From Ruminococcus sp. HUN007 (lineage in GTDB: Bacteria > Bacillota > Clostridia > Oscillospirales > Ruminococcaceae): a stretch of 64,000 nt of DNA. The stretch spans positions 2,888,001 to 2,952,000 of the forward strand of contig NZ_JOOA01000002.1 in the NCBI RefSeq assembly GCF_000712055.1. Direction: 5' to 3'. Below, piece by piece: positions 43,470 to 57,712 of this stretch. Positions within the stretch are counted from its first letter, which is position 1; every line of letters begins with the position of its first letter. The position numbers and the translations under genes are program-made. The notes beneath the pieces were generated by a model. That model saw only the letters and a list, made by a program, of their open reading frames with translations. It did no database searches and was not told where the DNA came from.

Positions 43470-45074
43470 ATGAAAAGGAAAAGAAAAAAGAAACAGATAA
43501 AAGCAGGATTTGCTTCGAATATTAAGATCAGAAACAAGGCAACGCTGATCATTGCGATTCTCATGGTCTGCTTTATCGTTATCGGATACGGGGCGTATTA
43601 CATCGTTTCTTCGATGATTGCCGAAAACAAGAAGGAAAGCGAGAGACTGGCCGCTTCAGCAGCTCTGAGGTATGTTGAAAACGAGATCGACAGCATGGTC
43701 CGTATTTCAGAGTCTGTCTATAAAAATGAAGATATCTATGATATCATAGGCAGGAAATATACCTCGGTCATAGATTATCATGAAGCACTCTATGATTTTG
43801 ACAAGAATAAATTTCCTTCAACAACTGCCGGAAGTGCTGTTGAACAGCTTATGGTGTATACCGACAACGATACAGTCATGAACGGCAAATATATAAGCCG
43901 TTTAAGTGATGTAAAAAATGAAGACTGGTACATCAGATACAAGGAGCTCGACAGAGATGTCATTCTTTACTGCAGCAGCAGTAACAGCCAGCTTTCACTT
44001 GTCAGAAGACTTAATTACAGGAAGACCGGTACAGGAGATGCAGTCCTGAAACTTGACTTCAATTCCTCAAGGATCGAGGAAAGCTTCAGACAAATGGAGT
44101 TTGAGGGAACTATAATTGCGTCATCTGACAGAAAGATCATCTGCAGCAGCAGAAAAAATATGCCTGTTCCTGCTCAGGACATGTACAGCGAATATTACAG
44201 GACAAGCAAAAACTATTATACCTGCAGTATCGATTTTTATGTTCAGTCTGACAGGAAAAGTATCATTCCGCTTCTGGCCGTGCCGTTTTTTATTCCGCTT
44301 CTCATAATTCTTGTTCTTGGCGTTATAGTCGTGATCGTGATCATAAACGACTTCAAGAACAGAACTATCGAAGTGTGCAACATATGCGACGGAAGAAAAA
44401 AGAATACCTCTGACCTTCACAGAAGAAGTCTGGGTGAAGATGAGATCGGACGTCTGTACGATGATGTCAGCGACAAACTCACTGACCTTAAGAGACTTGC
44501 AGATGAAAAGAAAAATATGAAGGATTTCGTTGATGACTACCGTGTACGTACAAATGAAGTCATTATGGCTGCGCTCAATTATGAAACAAGCTGTAAATAC
44601 GGTATAAACTCAGTGGAAAAAGTATCTGTTCCTGTCTCACTCGATGAGGAACTGCTTAATCTCAGCGGTTTTCTCAATGAACTGAAGGAAAGAGCGTATT
44701 TCAAATATTCTCTTGTTTCAGATACGACATCAGTAGTAAAAAATGTTCTGCCGTATTCCTTTTCTGCGGTGGCACTTCATGTTGCACAGTATAACGGAAC
44801 AGGTGCCGAGGTGGAAATAGATATCTGCGAACACGACGGATGCTACAGTGTGCGTTTCCATAAAGCAGGAACATTTCTGACTTCTGCTGATCTGCTCACC
44901 CTCAGGGCTATCTTTGAGCCTGAAGGGTCAAGAGGTCTTCCTTCATATAAGGCTGAAGATGAGTTCAATCCTTATGTAAGACTCAGCAGATATTATCTTG
45001 AAGATATCACACTGAACATAAATTCAAAGGAAGAACTTGATTTTGAGTTCATTATCACAAAAAGGGAAAGCTGA
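43470..45074 (+). CDS. Two-component-type membrane sensor with degenerate transmitter
   Basis: 534 residues. A basic start, a first membrane helix (about 25-48), an external domain of the Cache type (about 50-265), a second helix (about 268-292), a HAMP-like region (to about 345), and a C-terminal part that recalls LytS/YesM sensor kinases. It lacks the phospho-accepting His, and the N, G1 and G2 boxes are not recognisable, so it probably does not phosphorylate. The layout suggests it senses a ligand, perhaps delivered by the two solute-binding lipoproteins that follow. No response regulator is nearby. Confidence 0.65.
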   Translation: MKRKRKKKQIKAGFASNIKIRNKATLIIAILMVCFIVIGYGAYYIVSSMIAENKKESERLAASAALRYVENEIDSMVRISESVYKNEDIYDIIGRKYTSVIDYHEALYDFDKNKFPSTTAGSAVEQLMVYTDNDTVMNGKYISRLSDVKNEDWYIRYKELDRDVILYCSSSNSQLSLVRRLNYRKTGTGDAVLKLDFNSSRIEESFRQMEFEGTIIASSDRKIICSSRKNMPVPAQDMYSEYYRTSKNYYTCSIDFYVQSDRKSIIPLLAVPFFIPLLIILVLGVIVVIVIINDFKNRTIEVCNICDGRKKNTSDLHRRSLGEDEIGRLYDDVSDKLTDLKRLADEKKNMKDFVDDYRVRTNEVIMAALNYETSCKYGINSVEKVSVPVSLDEELLNLSGFLNELKERAYFKYSLVSDTTSVVKNVLPYSFSAVALHVAQYNGTGAEVEIDICEHDGCYSVRFHKAGTFLTSADLLTLRAIFEPEGSRGLPSYKAEDEFNPYVRLSRYYLEDITLNINSKEELDFEFIITKRES

Positions 45075-45094
45075 AAGGAGCTGCAGACAACAGT

Positions 45095-46717
45095 ATGAGA
45101 TCATCACGTTTTTTTGCAGCTGCACTTACGGCTTCACTTGCACTTGAACTTTGCGGATGCAGCAGCGTTTTCGGCCGTAACAGTAAAGATATAAAGGAAT
45201 TTACTGCGTATTTTGAAATGACAGGTGAAGAACTTCCCGACGGCAATGAAATTCAGCAGGTCATTGCGGAAAAGACAGGTGCGCTCTGCCATGAAAAATG
45301 GAGAGATCCGAACAAGTCAGAAGCTGAAACGATCGAAGAGATGATAATCGCACGTAAATATCCTGACTTCATTTACGGAGGAATGGGACAGCAGGCACTT
45401 GTTGACGCAGATGCACTTGTTCCGATAAATCAGTTCTGGGACGGATACGAAAATATACAGAATTATTTTACTCCCGAGGAATGGGACAGACTTAAAGATG
45501 AAAACGGATATATTCACTACATACCTGTTTTCAGCAAAACCTATATGCACGAAACTGATCCGGAATACTCCGGAGAAGCGTTCTGGATCCAGGCGAAGGT
45601 TCTGGAATGGGGGGGTTATCCTGATCTTAAGACCCCTGACCAGTATTTCGATCTTATTGAACGCTATCTTAAGGAACATCCTGAGAATGAAAACGGTGAC
45701 AGAAACATAGGCTATGAAATACTGGCTGACGGATATCTTTATTTCTGCATGGAGAATCCGCCTCAGTTTCTCGACGGATATCCTAACGACGGAAGCTGTA
45801 TCGTAAATCCGCAGACGCTGACCGCTGTGGACTACAACGTTACGCCTACAGCAGAAAAATGGTTTAAGAAACTTAATGAAGAATATCACAAGGGTGTTAT
45901 CGATCCCGACTTTGCTTTTATGTCATCAGCTCAGTATTCAGAGAAAATAAAATCAGGAACTGTACTCGGTATGGTGGATCAGCGCTGGAATTTCCGTGCG
46001 GCGGAAAATGAACTGCCTGCTGACTGCAAATACATTCCTTTTGATCTCGTTGCTGACGAAAGCATAACTCCGAACTACGCATCGCCGCGAGCAATGGATA
46101 CTTCGCAGGGACTGGGAATATCTGTTGACTGTGACGACATTGAGGCAGCCCTTAAATTCATTGATGATCTTCTTTCACCTGAAATCCTTAATCTGCGTTT
46201 CTGGGGAATAGAGGGACAGGATTACTACCGTGATGAATCAGGACTTTTCTACAGGGACGACAAGCAGAAATCAAGAAGTTTTAACAAAGAATATGTTGAC
46301 AGTCATTTCTGCCGTTACGGATATTTCCCTTATTATTCAGGTATGAACCAGGACGGTAAGAATACATACAGACCTGAGAATCAGCCTGAAGAGTTTTCCA
46401 GCACGGTCGGCGGACCGGTAAAGAAATGTCTGGAAGCATACGGCGCTGCAACTCCGGGTGAGCTGATACATGAAGCAGCTGAAAACGGACCGTGGTTTCC
46501 GATGTGGTCCTACACCAATACATTTACTGAGGACACAAAATACGGACGTGCAAAGGCTGCCATCGATCAGGTTAAGCACCGTTATCTTCCTGAGGTCATA
46601 ATGAGTGATGACTTTGAGAAATCATGGGAGGAATATATGGAGGCATATCGTTCGTGCGACATAAACGTATATTTTGATGAACTGACTTCTGAGATCAGAA
46701 GAAGAGCAGGCAGGTAA
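45095..46717 (+). CDS. Extracellular solute-binding lipoprotein (first of two)
   Basis: 540 residues with a lipoprotein signal: a hydrophobic stretch and Cys lipidation site in ALELCGCSS. The body is a family 1 type ABC solute-binding protein like the large oligosaccharide-binding LipO/YtcQ group: PDFIYGGMG, WDGYENIQNYF, PPQFLDGYPNDG, VLGMVDQRWN, and the late AWEEY-like motif in MSDDFEKSWEEYMEAY. It is 14 bp ahead of a paralogue with the same motifs. No permease or ATPase genes are here, so it either shares permeases coded elsewhere or serves signalling with the sensor upstream. Confidence 0.85.
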   Translation: MRSSRFFAAALTASLALELCGCSSVFGRNSKDIKEFTAYFEMTGEELPDGNEIQQVIAEKTGALCHEKWRDPNKSEAETIEEMIIARKYPDFIYGGMGQQALVDADALVPINQFWDGYENIQNYFTPEEWDRLKDENGYIHYIPVFSKTYMHETDPEYSGEAFWIQAKVLEWGGYPDLKTPDQYFDLIERYLKEHPENENGDRNIGYEILADGYLYFCMENPPQFLDGYPNDGSCIVNPQTLTAVDYNVTPTAEKWFKKLNEEYHKGVIDPDFAFMSSAQYSEKIKSGTVLGMVDQRWNFRAAENELPADCKYIPFDLVADESITPNYASPRAMDTSQGLGISVDCDDIEAALKFIDDLLSPEILNLRFWGIEGQDYYRDESGLFYRDDKQKSRSFNKEYVDSHFCRYGYFPYYSGMNQDGKNTYRPENQPEEFSSTVGGPVKKCLEAYGAATPGELIHEAAENGPWFPMWSYTNTFTEDTKYGRAKAAIDQVKHRYLPEVIMSDDFEKSWEEYMEAYRSCDINVYFDELTSEIRRRAGR

Positions 46718-46731
46718 GCGGAGGTGCGGTC

Positions 46732-48402
46732 TTGACAAAAAAAATATGTTCACTGCTTGCAGTCTGCATTTTCAGTGCTTCTCTGATATCATGCAGCAGT
46801 CCGGTCACAAAACAGAACGTTGTGAGTGAGAATACGGTAAAGCACTACACAGGTTTTTTTGCAGTACAGAGAGAATACTCTGAAAGTGAAAGAATACGTG
46901 ATATTATCGCTGAAAAGACAGGTTCTGTCTGTGAGGAAAAATGGCTTGACAAGAATGACAACCGTGATGATGTTATAAATATAATGATCAACAAGGCGGA
47001 TTATCCGGATTTCATCTATGCCGGTACGGATCATTCCAGATTTCTTGATGCCGGGGCATATATTCCTCTTGAAAACTATATAGAAAAAAATCAGAATCTT
47101 AAGAATTACTTTACTGACAGTGAATGGGAAAGAATAAAGAGCCCTGACGGGCACATCTACATCATTCCGTGTTTCTCGAAAGTTAATATGTATGATACCA
47201 ACACCATACACAATGATGAGGCGTTCTGGATACAGGTACGTGTGCTTAAGTGGGCGGGATATCCGAAAATCGAGACACCGGATGAGTATTTTGACCTTAT
47301 CGGACGATATCTCCGTGAACATCCTGAAGATGCAGAGGGCAGAAAACTGATCGGCTATGACATTCTGACTGAAGGATACCTTTCGTTCTGTCTGGAAAAT
47401 CCGCCGCAGTTTCTTGACGGCTATCCGAATGACGGATGCTGTATCGTTGAACGTGACACCCATACAGTTATCGACTACAACACGACTCCGACTGCGAAAA
47501 AATGGTTTCAGATACTCAATTCCGAATATCATAAAGGCGTTATCGATCCTGACTGCTTTGTAATGACCAATAACCAGTATTTTGACAAGCTTTCTGAAGG
47601 CATAGTTCTTGGTATGGTTGATCAGTGGTGGAATTTCGGAGGATATGTTCAGGATCTTCCTGATGACTGTGCCTATGTTCCTCTTGGTCTTACGATAGAA
47701 AAGGGTATGAGAGAACATTATCATTCTGAACCGGCTTTTGACTCATCACAGGGTATCGGCGTTTCAGTAACATGTAAAGATCCTGACGGCGCAGTGGCAT
47801 TCATAAACGATCTTCTGGATCCTGAGATCTTCACACTGAGAATGTGGGGAGAAAAAGATACTGACTATACTGTGGACAAGGACGGAAAATTCTCTGTTAT
47901 ACACGATTCGCAGAGTGATCCGGATGAAGAAAGCAAAGAAGGTTCCGGCAGCGGTTCAGCAGATGCGGCTGAGAACGAAAGTATTTCTGCGGAGTATGCC
48001 TACCCTTATTTCCCGGTTTACAAGGGAATGAATCCTGACGGTATAAATGCGTACAGCCCGGAATATCAGCCGTCTGAATTCTACAAAAAGCTAAGCAGTA
48101 TCATGCAGGAGTGTTTTGACGCCTACGGAGTTCACACCTACGTTGAAATGCTGGATAAATCAGAAAAAAGCGCACCGTGGTATCCGATGTGGAGCTATAC
48201 GAATAATTTTACTGAAAACACTTCTTACGGAAAAGTAAAGAAGGCAATCGACGAAGTAAAACACGAGCATCTTCCTAAGGTCGTAATGAGTGATGACTTT
48301 GAAACAGCCTGGGAAGAGTATATGCAGGCTTACTCGGAATGCGGTCCGGAATCCTGTTTTGATGAACTTCAGAAAGAAGTGGACAGGAGAATGAAAAAAT
48401 AA
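46732..48402 (+). CDS. Extracellular solute-binding lipoprotein (second of two)
   Basis: 556 residues, starting at TTG (46732), which has a GGAGG site 8 bp upstream. The lipobox is SLISCSS. It matches the previous protein throughout (PDFIYAG, PPQFLDGYPNDG, LGMVDQWWNF, MSDDFETAWEEYMQAY), so they arose by tandem duplication. A Ser/Glu/Gly-rich insert at about 385-425 is absent from the first copy. Residues at the predicted binding face differ, so the two could bind different sugars. Confidence 0.85.
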   Translation: MTKKICSLLAVCIFSASLISCSSPVTKQNVVSENTVKHYTGFFAVQREYSESERIRDIIAEKTGSVCEEKWLDKNDNRDDVINIMINKADYPDFIYAGTDHSRFLDAGAYIPLENYIEKNQNLKNYFTDSEWERIKSPDGHIYIIPCFSKVNMYDTNTIHNDEAFWIQVRVLKWAGYPKIETPDEYFDLIGRYLREHPEDAEGRKLIGYDILTEGYLSFCLENPPQFLDGYPNDGCCIVERDTHTVIDYNTTPTAKKWFQILNSEYHKGVIDPDCFVMTNNQYFDKLSEGIVLGMVDQWWNFGGYVQDLPDDCAYVPLGLTIEKGMREHYHSEPAFDSSQGIGVSVTCKDPDGAVAFINDLLDPEIFTLRMWGEKDTDYTVDKDGKFSVIHDSQSDPDEESKEGSGSGSADAAENESISAEYAYPYFPVYKGMNPDGINAYSPEYQPSEFYKKLSSIMQECFDAYGVHTYVEMLDKSEKSAPWYPMWSYTNNFTENTSYGKVKKAIDEVKHEHLPKVVMSDDFETAWEEYMQAYSECGPESCFDELQKEVDRRMKK

Positions 48403-48428
48403 GTATACATAACTGATATGCACTGCTC

Positions 48429-48458
48429 TTGACAAATCCTGCGCAGTTATGATAGTAT
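48429..48458 (+). promoter_or_regulatory. Promoter of tyrS
   Basis: TTGACA at 48429-48434, an 18-bp spacer, and TAGTAT at 48453-48458. The leader is only about 30 nt, too short for a T-box, so tyrS is not T-box controlled here. Confidence 0.6.
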
Positions 48459-48494
48459 TAAAAGGCTGACTTCAATAAAACAGGAGGAATAAAA

Positions 48495-49712
48495 ATGACT
48501 TTATTTGAAGAACTTCAGAGAAGAGGTCTTCTCGCACAGCTTACAGATGAAGAAGAAATCAAAAATCTTATCAATGCAGGTAAAGCAACATTTTATATAG
48601 GTTTCGACCCTACAGCAGATTCACTTCACGTTGGTCACTTCATGGCACTCTGTCTTATGAAGAGACTCCAGATGGCAGGCAACAAGCCGATCGTTCTTAT
48701 CGGAGGCGGTACTGCAATGATCGGTGACCCTTCAGGCAAGACTGACATGAGAAAGATGATGACAAAGGAAACTATTAACCACAACGTTGAATGTTTCAAG
48801 AAGCAGATGAGCCGTTTCATCGATTTCTCAGAAGACAGGGCTATCGTTGTAAACAACGGTGACTGGCTCCTCGATCTCAACTACGTAGACGTTCTTCGTG
48901 AAGTAGGTGCATGCTTCTCCGTAAACAAGATGCTCACGTTCGAGTGCTACAAGCAGAGAATGGAACGCGGACTTACTTTCCTTGAATTCAACTACATGAT
49001 CATGCAGAGCTACGACTTCTACATGCTGTTCCAGAAGTACGGCTGTAACATGCAGTTCGGCGGTGATGACCAGTGGGCAAACATGCTCGGCGGTACAGAA
49101 CTTATCAGAAAGAAGCTCGGCAAGGATGCGCACGCTATGACCATTACACTCCTTCTCAACTCAGAAGGCAAGAAGATGGGCAAAACAGAAAAGGGCGCAG
49201 TATGGCTCGATCCTGAAAAGACATCACCGTACGACTTCTACCAGTACTGGAGAAACGTTGCCGACACAGACGTTATCAAGTGCCTCAAGATGCTCACTTT
49301 CGTTCCTGTAGAACAGATCGAGGAAATGGAAAAGAACATGGAAGGTGCTCAGTACAACGAAGCCAAGTCACTTCTCGCTTACGAACTTACAAAGCTCGTT
49401 CACGGTGAAGAGGAAGCGGCAAAGGCTGACGCAGCAGCAAAGGCTATCTTTGCAGGCGGCGGAGACAGTGCAGACATGCCTTCAACTGCAGTTTCAGCAG
49501 AAGATGCTCCTGATGGAAAAATAGGAATTCTTTCACTTCTCGTTAAGTGCGGACTCTGCAAGTCAAACAGTGAAGCAAGACAGCTCGTTACACAGAACGG
49601 CATTGCTGTTGACGGTGAAAAGTTCACAGACCCTAAGGGACTTGTAGATATAAATGAACCTGTTGTTATAAAGAAGGGCAAGAAGATCTTCCACAAGGCT
49701 ATGCTCGGCTGA
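48495..49712 (+). CDS. tyrS: Tyrosyl-tRNA synthetase
   Basis: 405 residues, class I. It charges tRNA-Tyr. The HIGH-like motif is SLHVGHFMAL, tyrosine binding uses YIGFDPTAD and YDFYMLFQKYG, and the KMSKS loop is KKMGKTEKGA. The C-terminal S4 domain (about 335-400) contains the QLVTQNGIAVDGEKF stretch. The KMSKS variant KMGKT belongs to the TyrRS type common in clostridia. A start with AGGAGGA at 48482 is clear. Confidence 0.97.
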   Translation: MTLFEELQRRGLLAQLTDEEEIKNLINAGKATFYIGFDPTADSLHVGHFMALCLMKRLQMAGNKPIVLIGGGTAMIGDPSGKTDMRKMMTKETINHNVECFKKQMSRFIDFSEDRAIVVNNGDWLLDLNYVDVLREVGACFSVNKMLTFECYKQRMERGLTFLEFNYMIMQSYDFYMLFQKYGCNMQFGGDDQWANMLGGTELIRKKLGKDAHAMTITLLLNSEGKKMGKTEKGAVWLDPEKTSPYDFYQYWRNVADTDVIKCLKMLTFVPVEQIEEMEKNMEGAQYNEAKSLLAYELTKLVHGEEEAAKADAAAKAIFAGGGDSADMPSTAVSAEDAPDGKIGILSLLVKCGLCKSNSEARQLVTQNGIAVDGEKFTDPKGLVDINEPVVIKKGKKIFHKAMLG

Positions 49713-49766
49713 TAAAACGGGATATAAATAATAAAGGACTGTTAAAAAGTCCGGAATACAGAAAGA

Positions 49767-49820
49767 ATCTGCATAACCAGCCCGCGGAAATACGCCGGTC
49801 GGTTATGCAGATCTGTTTTT
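49767..49820 (+). terminator. Terminator of tyrS
   Basis: Arms ATCTGCATAACC and GGTTATGCAGAT around the core CCAGCCCGCGGAAATACGC, followed by five T. The same core occurs in the hairpin at 36901-36938. Confidence 0.85.
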
Positions 49821-49846
49821 AAATAGATTTATTAAGTCCCGTTCAG

Positions 49847-49937
49847 GAAAACACTGATCAATGAATAAATCAGCGCGGGGGTCCGGGGCGAAACCGCGCA
49901 AATCTCACCTCCGGATTTCCGGTTTGATCAGTGTTTT
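49847..49937. repeat. MITE-like intergenic repeat, copy 2
   Basis: About 91 bp, ends GAAAACACTGATC and GATCAGTGTTTTA, with the core CCGGGGCGAAACCGCG and CACCTC shared with the copy at 5343-5453. Its right end overlaps the stop codon of the DnaI-like gene. Confidence 0.75.
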
Positions 49938-50928
49938 ACTGATTCCTTTTTTGTCTGATAGAAGCTGCTTTTTTCAGCTGACGAACATCATTGCCTGAGA
50001 ACGGAAGATAATCATATTCTGAAATGATCCTCGAAACTATTCTCTGTTCGTATCTGGCTTCCATTTCTTCGAAAGAAAGATTGGTGCTGATAATAGTAGG
50101 AAGCCTTTTGTTAAGACGGGTATTGATTATATTGTAAAGAGTTGCTGTGGTGAACTGCTTTTCATATTCTGATCCGAGATCATCGAGTATCAGGAGCTCG
50201 GCGTTTACAAGTACAGAAAGTGTGTCGCCTGACGAACGTCCGAAGTGTTCACTTTCTATCCTGTCGATAAAATTGATGACCGAACCGTACACAACACTGT
50301 AGTTTTCGGAAAGCAGTCTTTCAGCAATGGCGAGTGAAAGGTGTGTTTTGCCGAGACCGGTTTCTCCGCTCATAAAAATGTTGGGTGATTCATGTGAAAA
50401 AGAAGATGCGTAATTACGGCAGTAATTAAAAATGTTTGACATTGTGGCATAACAGTTGGAATCAGTTTCAGTTGAAACGCCCCTGTAGTATTCAAGATCA
50501 AAGGTGCTGAACTTCGAAAGATTTAAAGGTGAACTTTCGTTGAGTTCCTTTACGGCAAGTTTTCCTGCAAGCTCTTCAAGGCATGAACAGCGGCCGTCAG
50601 ATGTGAACCCTGTATCGGAACATCTTCTGCATGTGTAGTTGATGTCCATGTAGTTTTCCGGATAACCGTTTTTTACAAGAAGACTGCGCATCATTTCCTG
50701 CGCCTCTGTATTCTGTTCCTCGAGTTTTTTCATTTCCGCGGGAACGTTTGTGCCTTTTGCGATAACTCTGAGGATATTTACACTTGCCTGCGAGATCATG
50801 TTGTTTATCTCTTCGATTTCCGGAACTCTGGTACGAAGTTCAAGAATGTGTTTTTCTCTGTCTGACTGGGCAGTGATTCTGCGCCGTCTGATTATCTCAA
50901 GAGCGGCAGCGTAGTGCTTTTCACTCAT
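49936..50928 (-). CDS. DnaC/DnaI-like replication ATPase
   Basis: 330 residues. A helical N-terminus, a CRRCSDTGFTSDGRCSC zinc motif (about 100-117), and an AAA+ domain with Walker A SGETGLGKTHLSLAI, Walker B LLILDDLGSE, and a sensor region IISTNLSFEEME. It loads the replicative helicase. It overlaps the DnaD-like gene by 4 bp, a pair found in many Firmicutes. The stop codon TAA overlaps the repeat element. Confidence 0.93.
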   Translation of the reverse strand: MSEKHYAAALEIIRRRRITAQSDREKHILELRTRVPEIEEINNMISQASVNILRVIAKGTNVPAEMKKLEEQNTEAQEMMRSLLVKNGYPENYMDINYTCRRCSDTGFTSDGRCSCLEELAGKLAVKELNESSPLNLSKFSTFDLEYYRGVSTETDSNCYATMSNIFNYCRNYASSFSHESPNIFMSGETGLGKTHLSLAIAERLLSENYSVVYGSVINFIDRIESEHFGRSSGDTLSVLVNAELLILDDLGSEYEKQFTTATLYNIINTRLNKRLPTIISTNLSFEEMEARYEQRIVSRIISEYDYLPFSGNDVRQLKKAASIRQKRNQ

Positions 50929-51983
50929 TTGTTATCATCTCCTTTATATTCTGCAAAAGGAATAGCATAATCTTTTACTTTGCTTATGTCATAGGAAGCT
51001 TTTTTCTTAGGTGCGCCCGGATTATATGCTGCGTTTTTTCTGCCTGACATTTCTGATTTTGCCTGTTCACGGGTCCTGATACCTAGTTTCTCCCAGTTGG
51101 TGAGAATGCCGTTTACGTATTTAACGGTGAGCGGTTTGCCCTGATCCACAGCTCTTTCACAGGCACAGGCGATAAGATCTGTGTCAAATCCCTTTGCGAT
51201 CCATTCGTCAAATATTAACTGCTGTTCAGGTGTCGGTTTGCGTTTCAGTCCGAATTCCGATGCCATTTTAGCAGTAAATGTGTGCGCGGCAGTGCGGCGT
51301 GCTATCTCAGCGTCAGCTTTTTCAGCAGTGTTGATATCATTCTGACTCCAGTCAGCGGCTATTGTATCAATATATGTAGTACTCGTTTTACCGATAGATG
51401 TGCAGTAGGTGAGGAGCATCAGAATTACATCCGGTTTCAGGCCGAGGTATTCATGCTGCCAGATTATTGAACGCATCATAGTGTGATTGATGGTAGAGCC
51501 GAGGATCTGCTGAGCCATATCAAGGACGGCTTTCATTTCCGATGTGGAGCAAAGCTGTTCAAGCTCCCTCGGAGTACGCTGGAAAGAAGCACTTGTAGCC
51601 TGTATTGTCCGTGCGGATGTTTTTCCCGGATTATTTTCCGGAGGAGTACTGTTTACGGCCTGGCCGGCAGAAGCCTGTATGCTGTCTGCTGAATTCCTCT
51701 GGGGCATGTTATTCTGACTGTCCGCGGGAGCATGGGTGACGGAAGCACTGTTTCCTATAACGCCAACGCCTTCCCAGAAATTAAAAGCATCTTTAACGTC
51801 TTCAGGATCAATGTTAATGGCAGCGGCGATCTCAGTAGCACTGACATTCCTTCCGTTGTTTCTTAAAATATACAGAAGGACCTTTATCGCGCTTCCTGAA
51901 GCGAGTTTCAGATAATTGTCAACAACGGCCGAAGGAACAGCAAAAATATTTCCGTAACAGCCTGCATCAAGATAATAGTCCAT
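50925..51983 (-). CDS. DnaD domain protein (replication initiation)
   Basis: 352 residues. The N-terminal winged-helix part (about 10-80) has VDNYLKLASGSAIKVLLYIL. A Ser/Pro/Gln-rich linker (about 80-130) follows. The first DnaD-type domain (about 140-215) has IIWQHEYLGLKPDVILMLLTY. A second (about 230-300) ends in YVNGILTNWEKLGIRT, the typical DnaD end motif. It works with the DnaI-like protein in helicase loading or restart. A minus-strand promoter is not obvious. Confidence 0.9.
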   Translation of the reverse strand: MDYYLDAGCYGNIFAVPSAVVDNYLKLASGSAIKVLLYILRNNGRNVSATEIAAAINIDPEDVKDAFNFWEGVGVIGNSASVTHAPADSQNNMPQRNSADSIQASAGQAVNSTPPENNPGKTSARTIQATSASFQRTPRELEQLCSTSEMKAVLDMAQQILGSTINHTMMRSIIWQHEYLGLKPDVILMLLTYCTSIGKTSTTYIDTIAADWSQNDINTAEKADAEIARRTAAHTFTAKMASEFGLKRKPTPEQQLIFDEWIAKGFDTDLIACACERAVDQGKPLTVKYVNGILTNWEKLGIRTREQAKSEMSGRKNAAYNPGAPKKKASYDISKVKDYAIPFAEYKGDDNK

Positions 51984-52084
51984 ACAATAATAGTCCTTCC
52001 TTTATTAAATGTGCTTTATAATCATAGCACATTTTTAATATGAATACAAGAACATCACTTTAAGAAAAAAATCTGAAAAAGGTA

Positions 52085-52113
52085 TTGACAACATTGAAAT
52101 ACCATGATATAAT
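52085..52113 (+). promoter_or_regulatory. Sigma-A promoter of the rRNA operon
   Basis: TTGACA at 52085-52090, a 17-bp spacer, and TATAAT at 52108-52113. The leader from 52114 to 52331 holds no gene; it carries the pre-16S flank. Confidence 0.85.
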
Positions 52114-52331
52114 AATATAACAGTCAGGCCTGTGAAGTGAAAACGACAGGAATGATTCATTATAAGTATCTTGAAAATTGAACAATGCACTATAAAATAC
52201 CCTTGAAGATTCTTTGAGATTTAATTCTCTTGAATTATTTAAGAAGTCGAGCAGAAGACGAAAAAATCTGCAGCTAAGTATTCTGAATAGAGTACAGGAA
52301 AGATAATAAACCGAAAGGTTATTATAGAACT

Positions 52332-53850
<1,519 letters not shown>

Positions 53851-53936
53851 CCGTTCTTCATGAAGAAGAACAAAATTCCTAAGGTTAGTTCATGGGTTAG
53901 GCATTGTTCAGCTTTGAGGATACTTATCCTTAAAAT

Positions 53937-54009
53937 GGGGGTATAGCTCAGCTGGGAGAGCACCTGCTTTGCAAGCAGGGGGTCAGGAGTTCGATCCTCC
54001 TTATCTCCA
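53937..54009 (+). tRNA. tRNA-Ala, anticodon TGC
   Basis: Acceptor GGGGGTA with TATCTCC (G-T pairs), anticodon stem CCTGC/GCAGG with TGC in the loop, T arm with GTTCGATCC. It lies in the 16S-23S spacer. No CCA is encoded. Confidence 0.97.
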
Positions 54010-54018
54010 TTCTTAATT

Positions 54019-54092
<74 letters not shown>

Positions 54093-54287
54093 CTCATTAA
54101 GAACAGATATCAGATGATAAAAAGTTATCCTCTGACATGTATTCTTAATGAATACAAACCAAAGCATCTTGAAAACTGAATATTAAGATATTAAAACTAC
54201 GAGAAGAAGAACGACAATTTAAAAAACAAGTTTTTTTAATAGTCAGGTAACAAAATTCTACAGACATAATTTCGAACTGATACAAAA

Positions 54288-57112
<2,825 letters not shown>

Positions 57113-57174
57113 GAGTATCAGGGAAGTCTGTAGAGAAATCGTAGAAAGAAATCGGAATATTCAGTTTAAAGATA

Positions 57175-57290
<116 letters not shown>

Positions 57291-57298
57291 ACAAATAT

Positions 57299-57375
57299 TC
57301 CTCCGTAGCTCAGTCGGTAGTAGCACCTGACTGTTAATCAGGGTGTCACTGGTTCAAGTCCAGTCGGGGGAGCCA
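57299..57375 (+). tRNA. tRNA-Asn, anticodon GTT
   Basis: Acceptor TCCTCCG with CGGGGGA, anticodon stem CCTGA/TCAGG with GTT in the loop, T arm with GTTCAAGTCC, discriminator G, and an encoded CCA. The D arm reads GCTC...TAGC with an extra base, so one D-stem pair is C-T. It closes the rRNA operon. Confidence 0.95.
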
Positions 57376-57381
57376 GAAATG

Positions 57382-57412
57382 ATCCGTACATCGTTTGGTG
57401 TACGGATTTTTT
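57382..57412 (+). terminator. Terminator of the rRNA operon
   Basis: Arms ATCCGTACA and TGTACGGAT, followed by six T. Confidence 0.92.
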
Positions 57413-57446
57413 GTTATAAAAAATAATGCAGACAGGAGAGTGAAAA

Positions 57447-57653
57447 ATGAAATATATCGTAACGGATCTTGAAGAACCTGATAATGGCTGTGAAGGTTTT
57501 ATGCCGGGTGAGGAACCTATGGTGACTCTTACTCTGAAAGATGAAAACGGAAAAATCTCAAAGGTTCGTGTTCCTGATACTGAGGCATACAGGCTCGGCT
57601 GGGATACAGGCAGTGAGATAGACAGTGCGGAATTAAACAGTATCACGTCGTAA
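57447..57653 (+). CDS. Small hypothetical protein
   Basis: 68 residues, acidic, with an AGGAGAG ribosome site. It has beta-strand pattern (MKYIVTDLEEP, MVTLTLKDENGKISKVRVP) and no membrane segment. I do not recognise a family. It lies between the rRNA operon terminator and the CotH-family gene and is independent of both. Confidence 0.6.
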   Translation: MKYIVTDLEEPDNGCEGFMPGEEPMVTLTLKDENGKISKVRVPDTEAYRLGWDTGSEIDSAELNSITS

Positions 57654-57712
57654 AATGATATAATCAAACAATAATCCGTTGTACAGATAGTTTTGACAAA
57701 GGAAAAAGGAAT

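Noticed and set aside
48403..48494. A T-box leader upstream of tyrS
   Set aside because: Only about 30 nt lie between the promoter and the start, too short for a T-box, and no anti-terminator bulge sequence is present.
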